Source: Eikenella sp963548155
Lineage (GTDB): Bacteria; Pseudomonadota; Gammaproteobacteria; Burkholderiales; Neisseriaceae
DNA: 64,000 nucleotides
Direction of reading: 5' to 3'
NCBI GenBank assembly: GCA_963548155.1
Contig: CAUUTP010000002.1
Location: 1 to 64,000 of the forward strand
Positions 57,215-64,000 of the stretch are shown piece by piece. A program made the translations under genes and the position numbers. Each line of letters begins with the position of its first letter. The stretch's first letter is position 1. The notes under the pieces were generated by a model that made no database searches, was not told the DNA's origin, and saw only the letters and a list, made by a program, of their open reading frames with translations.

Positions 57215-57242
57215 CCCCGAAGCCGACTTCGGGGCTTTTTTT
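57215..57242 (+). terminator. Terminator-like hairpin before the tape-measure gene
   Basis: CCCCGAAG/CTTCGGGG with a CCGA loop and seven T, followed by TTGGAG of the next gene. Confidence 0.7.
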
Positions 57243-57256
57243 ATTTGGAGAAGACA

Positions 57257-60166
57257 ATGGCTGATGTGGCAACGCTTGGTATTGGCGTCGATTTGAGCGA
57301 GTTGCGGGCGGCGACCCGCGAGCTGGAAAAACTGGAGCAGGCGGCGGCCAAGACGGAAAAGGCAACAAGCAAAATCGGCGGATTGGGCAACCAGGCCGCC
57401 GGAGCCGGCAATAAGGCGGCCAGTTATGGCCGGCAGGTGGAAAAAGCCGGGCAACAGACGGAGCAGTTGGGCAATAAAGCCAAGGCAACGGCAGGGCTGT
57501 TGGGCTACCTGAAAACGGCGTTTGCCGCCTTCGTGTCGATTCAGACGGTTCGGATGTTGGCGGATACTGCCGACCGTATGCAGTCGCTGAACAACCAAAT
57601 CAAACTGGTTACAGGCAGCGAGAATGCGGCACTGGCGGTACGCAAGGAGCTGCTGGCTATTTCCAACCGCACTTATGCGGATTTGGAGGCGACAGGCAGC
57701 CTGTATGTGAAAGCGCAGCGGGCATTGCAGGACTACGGCTATTCGCAGAAGCAGGTGTTGCAGTTTGTGGAAGCCACGAATAATGCGATGCGTGTCGGCG
57801 GCGTTGGGGCACAGGAGCAGGCGGCAGCATTGTTCCAACTGTCGCAGGCTTTGGGTTCCGGGCGCTTACAGGGTGATGAGTTCCGCTCAATCTCTGAGGC
57901 CGCGCCTATCCTGCTGGATACGCTGGCCGAGCATCTGGGGAAAACGCGGGCGGAAATCCGCGCAATGGCTTCAGACGGCAAGCTGACTTCGGATGTGATC
58001 GTGGAAGCGGTAACGGCAGCCGGGGGTAAACTGGCAGAACAGGCCGGGAATATGCAAGTTACGCTGGGCGGCTCATTGACGGTGCTGAAAAATAATTTTG
58101 CCGCACTGGTTGATGAGATGCTCAACGGCACGGGGGTGATGTCGGTATTTGCTCAGGGGATTAAATTCATTGCCGACAACCTGCAAACCTTTGCTCAGAT
58201 TATCGGCGTGATCGGATTCGCTTATTTATTCCAGATGTTGAATGCGCTTCAGGTTACAAGCTACAAAGTGGGTTTTGCGTTTGGACGGATGGCGGCAATT
58301 ATGCTGGCGAATCCGTTTGTGGCGGCGGCAGCGGCAGCGGTCGGGCTACTGGCGGCTTTGGGCTGGCTGGATGATGCGATGGATGCGTTGGGGATTATCG
58401 GCGGGGATGCATTGGACTTGATAAAAACCGGCTTCCAAGGGCTGTCCGATCTAGCTGGAGCGGTTTTCTTCAATCTGGCTGAGTGGGCGAAAGAGCAACT
58501 AGGCATTATGTCCGGCTTGTTTGGCGGATTCTTTGACGACACCGGAACAGGTTTTTGGGGGTTGCTGGAAAGTGTCGCTAAGGTTTTCGATATGATCGCC
58601 GCCGTTATCGCTTCTTCTGTGGAATGGGGCATTGGCGCCTTTATGAATTTATGGACGGCAGTAGAAAACGGAGCAATCAATGCAGCAAATGCGGCTTTGA
58701 AAGCCATTGAGAACCTGATTAACTTTACCATTAACGGTATCAACCGGGTTATCGATCTGGCTAATAATATGCCGGGCGTGAACCTAGGCAAGGTTGGCAC
58801 GGTTAGCTTCAGTAAGATTGCCGGCGGGAACAAGCCGATGGCAGGGCTTGGCTTCGGTGATATATTCGCCGCGCGAGTGGCGGTTCAGAGCGAGAGTGGT
58901 CTGCAAAGCAAAGTACGCAACGCACATGACCGTGCAACCATGGGAAATGCAGTTAATAATGCACTTGGCGGCGGCGGGGGGAGGCCACGGCCGCGCCCGT
59001 CCGGCGGCGGCGGCGGAAGGAGACACGGCGGTAGTCGCGGTAGCGGCCAATCCGACACGGCAAAACTGCAAGAGCAGTTCAATAAGGAACTTTCCACTAC
59101 GCGGGAAAAGCTGAACGCCATTAAAGCCGAGTTTACCGATATGGAAAACTACGGCTTTAAAAACCAGTTCACGACGCTGCGGGAGTTTGATGCTGAATTG
59201 AACAAGGTCGGTGGACGATACAGCAAGTTCAATGAAGACCAGCGTAAAGCAATCCGCAATGTGTATGAGCAAATCCACGCCCAAGAACAGCTGAATGCGG
59301 TACAGGCTTTCCATTTGGACGGTAAGCGCCATCTGGAGGATATGGAGTTTGAAGTCGGGCTGCTGGGCAAATCGCAAGCGGAAACCGAGCGCCTGCGCTA
59401 TGCTCGTGAGCTGGATTTGAAGGTGCGGCAGCAAACAGCCGGCATGTCGCCGGAATACGTTGCCAAGATGAACGAGGAGCGCGATGCCATCCTTGCCCAG
59501 TACGATGCCATCCAACGAATCAAAGAGGAACGCGGCGAAGACTGGCTGGGCGGCATCAGAGACGGGGTCAATAAGTATGCTAAATCAATGGGCACGCTGC
59601 GCGAGCAGATGGCTGATATGGTTGGCAATACCTTTGACACGCTTGGCAACACGCTGGGGGATTTTGTGGCAACCGGCAAGGCGAACTTCCGGGATATGAC
59701 GGTATCTATTTTGCAGGATTTGTCGAAAATCTTCATTCGCATGGCGACGATGCGGCTGGTAAGCAGCTTCGCAGGAGGCAGCGGAATGTTCGCCAATGGT
59801 GGAGCTTTTGACGACGGACTACAATTCTTCGCTAGCGGCGGGGTGTTCACAAACCAAGTTGTCAGCCGCCCGACGATGTTCGCCCACGGTGGCGGCTTTG
59901 GCGTGATGGGTGAGGCGGGGCCGGAGGCTATTATGCCGCTTACCCGTGCACCGAACGGCAAGCTTGGCGTAGCCGCGCAAGGTGGCAGCGGTGTGCAGAA
60001 TAACGTCAATATTTCGGTAAGTATCAGCCAAACTGGTAATGCTGAATCGGATAGTAAAGCCGATAGTGAGCAAGGCCGACGAATTGCCAGAATGCTTGAT
60101 GGTAAGATCATCGAAGTGCTGGCAAGAGAAAGCCGTCCCGGCGGCATGCTGTCGAATCGTCAATAA
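57257..60166 (+). CDS. Tail tape-measure protein (lambda H-like)
   Basis: A 969-residue protein. The N-terminal tape-measure domain (residues about 90-270) includes AALFQLSQALGSGRLQGDEF and AAPILLDTLAEHLGKTRAEI. Several hydrophobic helices lie at about 310-390 and 440-470, and a Gly/Arg-rich low-complexity stretch at about 570-600. The C-terminal lambda H-type part has FRDMTVSILQDLSKIFIRMA and MGEAGPEAIMPLTRAPNGK. It sets tail length and helps DNA entry. It is displaced from its normal site after the chaperones. GGAGAAGAC precedes the ATG. Confidence 0.9.
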   Translation: MADVATLGIGVDLSELRAATRELEKLEQAAAKTEKATSKIGGLGNQAAGAGNKAASYGRQVEKAGQQTEQLGNKAKATAGLLGYLKTAFAAFVSIQTVRMLADTADRMQSLNNQIKLVTGSENAALAVRKELLAISNRTYADLEATGSLYVKAQRALQDYGYSQKQVLQFVEATNNAMRVGGVGAQEQAAALFQLSQALGSGRLQGDEFRSISEAAPILLDTLAEHLGKTRAEIRAMASDGKLTSDVIVEAVTAAGGKLAEQAGNMQVTLGGSLTVLKNNFAALVDEMLNGTGVMSVFAQGIKFIADNLQTFAQIIGVIGFAYLFQMLNALQVTSYKVGFAFGRMAAIMLANPFVAAAAAAVGLLAALGWLDDAMDALGIIGGDALDLIKTGFQGLSDLAGAVFFNLAEWAKEQLGIMSGLFGGFFDDTGTGFWGLLESVAKVFDMIAAVIASSVEWGIGAFMNLWTAVENGAINAANAALKAIENLINFTINGINRVIDLANNMPGVNLGKVGTVSFSKIAGGNKPMAGLGFGDIFAARVAVQSESGLQSKVRNAHDRATMGNAVNNALGGGGGRPRPRPSGGGGGRRHGGSRGSGQSDTAKLQEQFNKELSTTREKLNAIKAEFTDMENYGFKNQFTTLREFDAELNKVGGRYSKFNEDQRKAIRNVYEQIHAQEQLNAVQAFHLDGKRHLEDMEFEVGLLGKSQAETERLRYARELDLKVRQQTAGMSPEYVAKMNEERDAILAQYDAIQRIKEERGEDWLGGIRDGVNKYAKSMGTLREQMADMVGNTFDTLGNTLGDFVATGKANFRDMTVSILQDLSKIFIRMATMRLVSSFAGGSGMFANGGAFDDGLQFFASGGVFTNQVVSRPTMFAHGGGFGVMGEAGPEAIMPLTRAPNGKLGVAAQGGSGVQNNVNISVSISQTGNAESDSKADSEQGRRIARMLDGKIIEVLARESRPGGMLSNRQ

Positions 60167-60171
60167 AGAAA

Positions 60172-60216
60172 AGCCCGAACTGGTAAGTAATCCTTACTAG
60201 TTCGGGCTATTTTTTT
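60172..60216 (+). terminator. Strong terminator at the right end of the prophage genes
   Basis: A stem of about 16 bp starting AGCCCGAACT, with a 5-base loop and ATTTTTTT after it. Confidence 0.85.
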
Positions 60217-60260
60217 GTTGTCATGACGGGTTGATTAAGGCATGGCCAAGGTAGGAAATC

Positions 60261-60331
60261 CGTTCCGCAAAAAATTTCCAGCCTTTGATTTTGCTGGATA
60301 AAAATCAGCTTCAAAAGCAACGATTGCGGAA
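60261..60331. promoter_or_regulatory. Candidate integrase arm-type sites, right side
   Basis: TTCCGCAA at 60263-60270 and its inverse at 60324-60331, within a longer 11-bp inverted repeat (CCGTTCCGCAA and complement). The same octamer occurs twice near the left end. Confidence 0.4.
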
Positions 60332-60377
60332 CGGAAAAATAGCTGAAAGCCTTATAGATGCTTGATTTGTTATGTTC

Positions 60378-60388
60378 TATGAAATAAT
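60378..60388. other. Candidate attR core
   Basis: TATGAAATAAT, identical to 11300-11310; DUS-rich chromosomal sequence begins within 20 bases. Confidence 0.5.
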
Positions 60389-60402
60389 ATCGCTTGTTAC
60401 AT

Positions 60403-60444
60403 TTTCAGGTAGCCTCTCGGCAAGCAATCAAAGGCTACCTGAAA
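60403..60444. repeat. Inverted pair of Eikenella-type DUS
   Basis: Complementary copies at 60403-60415 and 60432-60444 upstream of the next gene; first chromosomal feature right of the prophage. Confidence 0.7.
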
Positions 60445-60483
60445 CCGTCGATACCAAGCTAACCCCTCCTCGGAAAAACCACC

Positions 60484-61467
60484 ATGACCCAAGCGCAAGA
60501 TAATCTGGTTTTCACCCTCAACGACGATTCCTCTGCCCCGCAATCCACCACATCCGACACCGAAGATTGGGAAAAAGGCCTGGAACGCCTGCAACAAAAA
60601 CGCCGCCATCTGGCCAAACAGGCGCAACAACCGCCCGCCACCCAATCCAACCGCCATCCTTCTGCCGCTCTTCTTTACGATACCTTGGTGGCCGAAGCCA
60701 GCCCAACGCCGGCACCAACCGCCGCCCCTACTGCCGAACCCCGCACCGTACCGCTTCATACGCCCGCGTCTGTGGCCGTGGCCGAACCTGCCGCACAGCC
60801 AGCCAGCTCCGGCACGCGCCCCAGCGCGCTCAGCGGCAGCCGCCATCGCCGCCTGAATCTGGACGAACAAAAACAGGCCTATCAAGCCTATCTCCAGCAC
60901 TGGCAGCAACAGCACAACCTGCAAACCGCCAGCTCCGAAGCCGAGCTGAACAACCCGCAAATCCTGTTTCAAGAAGACTGGCTGGCTGCCCAAAACTCCC
61001 TGCGCGTCGGCCGCAACGAGCCCGTGGTCGAGCAGGCCACCGTGTGGCTGGGCGGCACACAGCCCACGGTAACGCCCAACCAAGACGTAGCCGAACAAAT
61101 CGAAGCCGCTGCCGAGGCCGCCGCACAGTCCGAATACGATGCCCAAGCCGAGCATGGCACCGCAGAACTGGCCGCTGCTGCCGAGAAAGTGGTGCTGCTC
61201 AACGCCTACACCTTGCCCAGCAATCTGCAACACAAAATCCTCTGCCTGAGCGAGCAAGTCCTGCTCGAACGCCTAACCGAAAAACTGCGCCCGCATCTGG
61301 CCGATGCCGTATCCGGCATGGTGAAAACCGCGTTGCAGCGGCAAACGGCGCTGATGGTGCAGAATATGCAGCAGGCCTTCTTAGATGAAGTGCCCCGCCT
61401 GGTGGACGACGTATTGGCCTACAACCTCGCCCGCGCCCTGGCTGCTGTGAAAAAAGAACAGCTATAA
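60484..61467 (+). CDS. Hypothetical chromosomal protein
   Basis: A 327-residue protein. The N-terminal half is low complexity (Ala, Pro, Thr, Gln). It continues with a basic RHRRLNLDEQKQAYQAYLQH and an Ala/Glu-rich helix. The C-terminal 90 residues (LPSNLQHKILCLSEQVLLER, then LADAVSGMVKTALQRQTALM) look like the conserved part. No signal peptide. Function unknown. Terminated by an inverted DUS pair. Confidence 0.7.
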   Translation: MTQAQDNLVFTLNDDSSAPQSTTSDTEDWEKGLERLQQKRRHLAKQAQQPPATQSNRHPSAALLYDTLVAEASPTPAPTAAPTAEPRTVPLHTPASVAVAEPAAQPASSGTRPSALSGSRHRRLNLDEQKQAYQAYLQHWQQQHNLQTASSEAELNNPQILFQEDWLAAQNSLRVGRNEPVVEQATVWLGGTQPTVTPNQDVAEQIEAAAEAAAQSEYDAQAEHGTAELAAAAEKVVLLNAYTLPSNLQHKILCLSEQVLLERLTEKLRPHLADAVSGMVKTALQRQTALMVQNMQQAFLDEVPRLVDDVLAYNLARALAAVKKEQL

Positions 61468-61483
61468 CAGCCAACCCCGAATT

Positions 61484-61523
61484 AAGGCTACCTGAAAATC
61501 CCCGCCGGTTTTCAGGTAGCCTT
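61484..61523. terminator. Inverted DUS terminator
   Basis: A 15-bp perfect stem (61484-61498 with 61509-61523) and a 10-base loop. Confidence 0.8.
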
Positions 61524-61630
61524 TGCCATTTTGCGCCGCCTCGATGCCTCCGCATTCATATCATTTCAACAGTTCATTGTATTCACGATAAATTTTAGCA
61601 AAGTAAATTCCTTCTATTTACGTAAAAAAC

Positions 61631-61639
61631 TGCTAAAAT
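61631..61639 (+). promoter_or_regulatory. Candidate extended -10 promoter of the transporter gene
   Basis: TGCTAAAAT, 57 bases before the start; no clear -35 box. Confidence 0.4.
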
Positions 61640-61696
61640 GCGCTAGACAATTCATTGGTTGCAGTACTTTCATCAACTTGAGTTAAGGGGTAGGAA

Positions 61697-63199
61697 ATGG
61701 ACAACAAACTCGGGTTTAAACCCATACCAATGGCGGTGGCCGTTGCGCTGACGCTGTTGATTTGGTTTGTCATTCCCGTGCCGCAGGGCGTTGCCCCCAA
61801 TGCCTGGCATCTGTTGGCGCTGTTTGTGGGCGTGATTGCCGCCATTATCGGCAAAGCCATGCCCATCGGCGCGCTGTCGATTCTCGCCATTATGCTGGTG
61901 GCCATTACCAAGGTAACCGTGCCCGAGCTTGATCCCGAAGGCAACCCGATCAAAAGCCCGGCCACCGTGGCCATTAAAGATGCGCTGAGCTCCTTCGGCG
62001 ACCCGCTGATTTGGCTCATCGGTATTTCCATCATGATTTCGCGCGGCATCTTGAAAACCGGGCTGGGCTCGCGTATCGGCTATTACTTTATCTCCTTGTT
62101 CGGCAAGAAAACGCTGGGCATCGGTTACAGCTTGGCCATTTCCGAGCTGATTCTCGCCCCGGTAACGCCCAGTAATACTGCGCGCGGCGGCGGCATCATC
62201 CACCCGATTATGAAATCCATTGCCGGCAGCTTCGATTCCGACCCGGAAAAAGGCACGCAAAGCCGCATCGGCAAATACTTGGCCCTGGTAAACTACCACA
62301 GCAATCCGATTACCTCCGCCATGTTCATTACTGCTACCGCACCCAACCCGCTGATCGTGGATCTGATTGCCAAAGCCACCAACTCCGATATCCATCTGAG
62401 CTGGGGCACTTGGGCTGTTGCTATGCTTATGCCCGGTTTGGCAGCCATGTTCCTGATGCCGCTGGTGCTGTATCTATTCTTCCCGCCCGAAATCAAAGAA
62501 ACCCCGAACGCTTCTCAGTTTGCCAAAGACAAGCTGCAAGAACTGGGCCCGATGAACCGCGGCGAAAAAATCATGTTGGGCATTTTTGTCATCCTGCTGC
62601 TGCTGTGGGCAGGCATTCCGGCCATGATTTTCGGCAAAGCCTACGCCGTCAACCCCACCACCACCGCCTTCCTCGGCCTCTCCCTGCTGCTGCTCAGCGG
62701 CGTGCTTACCTGGCAGGATGTTCTGACTGAAAAAGGCGCGTGGGACACCGTTACCTGGTTCTCCGCCCTGGTGATGATGGCCACCCTCCTCAACAAGCTC
62801 GGCCTGATTGCCTGGCTCTCCAAACTCTTGGAAAGCGGCATCGGCGGCATGGGCATGGGCTGGGTTGGCGCGGTAACCCTGCTGCTTCTGGCCTATATGT
62901 ATGCCCACTACATCTTCGCCAGCACCACCGCCCACATCACCGCCATGCTCAGCGCCTTCTATGCCGCCGGCCTGGCTCTGGGCGCGCCCCCCATGCTCTA
63001 CGCCCTGCTGCTGGCCTCCTCTTCCAGCATCATGATGACCCTCACCCACTACGCCACCGGCACTTCGCCTGTGATTTTCGGTTCCGGCTACACCACCTTG
63101 GGCGAATGGTGGAAAGCAGGCTTCATCATGAGCGTGGTCAACCTCGCTGTCTTCGTGATCATCGGCGGCGTTTGGTGGAAAGTGATGGGTTACTGGTAA
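61697..63199 (+). CDS. DASS-family anion symporter/antiporter (CitT-like)
   Basis: A 500-residue polytopic membrane protein of the divalent anion:sodium symporter family. The loop ILAPVTPSNTARGGGIIHPI holds the conserved SNT motif, and the second copy region is SSSIMMTLTHYATGTSPVIF. Members move dicarboxylates or citrate (2-oxoglutarate/malate, citrate/succinate). The exact substrate cannot be read. About 12 hydrophobic segments. AAGGGGTAGGAA precedes the ATG, and a DUS terminator follows. Confidence 0.9.
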   Translation: MDNKLGFKPIPMAVAVALTLLIWFVIPVPQGVAPNAWHLLALFVGVIAAIIGKAMPIGALSILAIMLVAITKVTVPELDPEGNPIKSPATVAIKDALSSFGDPLIWLIGISIMISRGILKTGLGSRIGYYFISLFGKKTLGIGYSLAISELILAPVTPSNTARGGGIIHPIMKSIAGSFDSDPEKGTQSRIGKYLALVNYHSNPITSAMFITATAPNPLIVDLIAKATNSDIHLSWGTWAVAMLMPGLAAMFLMPLVLYLFFPPEIKETPNASQFAKDKLQELGPMNRGEKIMLGIFVILLLLWAGIPAMIFGKAYAVNPTTTAFLGLSLLLLSGVLTWQDVLTEKGAWDTVTWFSALVMMATLLNKLGLIAWLSKLLESGIGGMGMGWVGAVTLLLLAYMYAHYIFASTTAHITAMLSAFYAAGLALGAPPMLYALLLASSSSIMMTLTHYATGTSPVIFGSGYTTLGEWWKAGFIMSVVNLAVFVIIGGVWWKVMGYW

Positions 63200-63236
63200 A
63201 CCCCAAGCTTTACACCGGCAACGTTGAAGCATAACG

Positions 63237-63268
63237 AAAGGCTACCTGACAGTTTCAGGTAGCCTTTT
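63237..63268. terminator. Terminator of the transporter gene, from a near-perfect inverted DUS
   Basis: A 13-bp stem AAAGGCTACCTGA/TCAGGTAGCCTTT with a 5-base loop and TTTT; the last base of the left DUS is changed (GACA for GAAA). Confidence 0.8.
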
Positions 63269-63356
63269 GATTATTTGCCACACACAAAGCAGATCAATAT
63301 GGCCTTACAAACAGCAAGCTTGAGCACTTTGTATTTCAGATAACCCGTGCCGCCAC

Positions 63357-63396
63357 AGGCTACCTGAAAAAACCACACCGATTTTTCAGGTAGCCT
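63357..63396. repeat. Inverted DUS pair
   Basis: A 15-bp perfect stem (63357-63371 with 63382-63396), in the 324-base gene-free stretch 63200-63523, which otherwise holds only the DUS pairs on each side. Confidence 0.75.
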
Positions 63397-63455
63397 CCAC
63401 TTGCAGCAAATGGGCAAAACCCGTTCACGGTCAAATAGATTGCACCGATCAAATT

Positions 63456-63499
63456 AAAGGCTACCTGAAACCGATTCAACAGGTTTTCAGGTAGCCTTT
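63456..63499. terminator. Inverted DUS terminator of ispA
   Basis: Arms at 63456-63470 and 63485-63499, 24 bases downstream of the ispA stop. Confidence 0.75.
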
Positions 63500-63523
63500 A
63501 TCTGATATTTGGCCGGCAATCTC

Positions 63524-64000
63524 TTAGTTTCGCCGTGCGGTCACGAAGGCGGCCAGTTGGCGCAGGCGGTCGGCGCGCGCATCGAAGCCAGACAAGGCTT
63601 GCTGCGCTTCGGCCACGAGCCGTTCGGCATAGTCGCGGGCGGCGTTCAGCCCCATGAGTTTGACATAGGTGGGCTTGTCGGCTTCTTGGTCTTTACCGGC
63701 GGTTTTGCCCAAGGTGGCGGTGTCGGCTTCGCAATCGAGCACGTCGTCGATCACTTGGAAAGCAAGGCCGAGTTTGGCGGCGTAGTCGTCGAGCCGCGCC
63801 AGGGCGGCATCGTCCAAATCGGGGCAGCTGAGCGCGCCCAAGGCCACGGCGGCGCGGATCAGGGCGCCGGTTTTCAGGCGGTGCATGGTTTCCAATTCGG
63901 CTTGGCCGATGTGCTGCCCCACGGATTGCAAATCGATGGCCTGCCCGCCAGCCATGCCGAGGCTGCCGGAAGCGCGGGCGAGGGTGTGCACCATTTGCAG
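63524..64000 (-). CDS. ispA: Farnesyl diphosphate synthase, C-terminal part (cut by window edge)
   Basis: The last 158 codons or so of a short-chain prenyl diphosphate synthase. The second aspartate motif DDVLDCEAD is preceded by GLAFQVI, and KTGALIRAAV and KPTYVKLMGLNAARD are the usual IspA blocks. It makes farnesyl diphosphate from dimethylallyl or geranyl diphosphate and IPP. The N-terminus and first aspartate motif lie outside the window. Confidence 0.92.
   Translation of the reverse strand: MQMVHTLARASGSLGMAGGQAIDLQSVGQHIGQAELETMHRLKTGALIRAAVALGALSCPDLDDAALARLDDYAAKLGLAFQVIDDVLDCEADTATLGKTAGKDQEADKPTYVKLMGLNAARDYAERLVAEAQQALSGFDARADRLRQLAAFVTARRN

Larger units (their letters stand above)
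56932..57256. other. Intergenic region between antirepressor and tape measure
   Basis: About 325 bases with no plausible gene. It holds the structured leader (56961-57035), an Eikenella-type DUS (57155-57166) and the hairpin just before the tape-measure gene. A transcript for the tape-measure gene must either start here or read through from the lysis genes. Confidence 0.5.
11300..60388. mobile_element. Complete lambdoid-style siphoprophage, about 49 kb
   Basis: This block holds an integrase at the left end, leftward early and replication genes, a CI/Cro switch and rightward packaging, head, tail and lysis genes. It is bounded by the direct repeat TATGAAATAAT. DUS density drops sharply inside: about seven perfect Eikenella-type copies in 49 kb, against about 22 in the 15 kb of flanks. 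All expected virion functions are intact by eye, including terminase, portal, capsid, tail tube, frameshift chaperones, tape measure, J, holin, endolysin and spanins, so it may be inducible. Confidence 0.9.

Noticed and set aside
60250..60340. Inverted repeat CCGTTCCGCAA as ends of an insertion sequence
   Set aside because: No transposase or target duplication lies between or beside the arms; the octamers fit integrase arm sites better.
61673..63232. Long minus-strand readings opposite the transporter
   Set aside because: Gly/His/Gln-rich shadows of a strongly supported DASS transporter gene.
1..64000. CRISPR array
   Set aside because: No evenly spaced direct repeats were seen; the dispersed repeats are uptake sequences.

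Overview
The window comes from a member of the Neisseriaceae, most likely the genus Eikenella. The flanking chromosome is studded with the 12-mer AGGCTACCTGAA, the DNA uptake sequence (DUS) dialect known from Eikenella. It is often arranged as inverted pairs that double as intrinsic terminators. Gene content fits too: ispB, rplU-rpmA, a Neisseria-style mlaFEDCB-mlaA cluster, and a surface lipoprotein with a glycine-rich anchor of the kind exported by Slam.

Left chromosomal flank (1-11.3 kb): the start of ispB, the L21/L27 operon, pdxA, the complete Mla phospholipid-transport operon, a small conserved protein, a thioesterase, a thioredoxin-like protein, truB, the lipoprotein, ygfZ and a small coiled-coil gene. 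Right flank (60.4-64 kb): an uncharacterised 327-residue protein, a DASS-family anion transporter and the end of ispA.

Between them lies an apparently intact prophage of about 49 kb (about 11,300-60,388), bounded by an 11-bp direct repeat with candidate integrase arm sites just inside each end. The left half reads leftward: integrase, an excisionase-like protein, a methyltransferase/SNF2 helicase pair, Gp157, SSB, ERF recombinase, small genes, RusA and replication proteins. It is served by two promoters that carry the same 15-bp operator: the cro/CI switch near 27.8 kb and a second promoter near 20.7 kb followed by a boxA. The right half reads rightward: two tRNAs (Arg-CCG, Gly-TCC), a PAPS-reductase-like gene, two tiny arginine-rich proteins, terminase, portal, a MuF protein fused to a phosphoribosyltransferase-like domain, scaffold, capsid, a lambda-type tail with a -1 frameshift chaperone pair, fibres, and a lysis cassette with nested spanins. 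A Fic gene and a KilA-N antirepressor lie on the opposite strand near the end.

The most unusual points are these. The tape-measure gene is missing from its normal place after the tail chaperones and sits at the far right end of the prophage. The head protein carries a phosphoribosyltransferase domain. Kingella- and Simonsiella-type DUS dialects occur inside the prophage but not in the flanks. Terminator hairpins repeatedly abut ribosome binding sites in the late region. All family calls are from reading motifs by eye; no database search was run.
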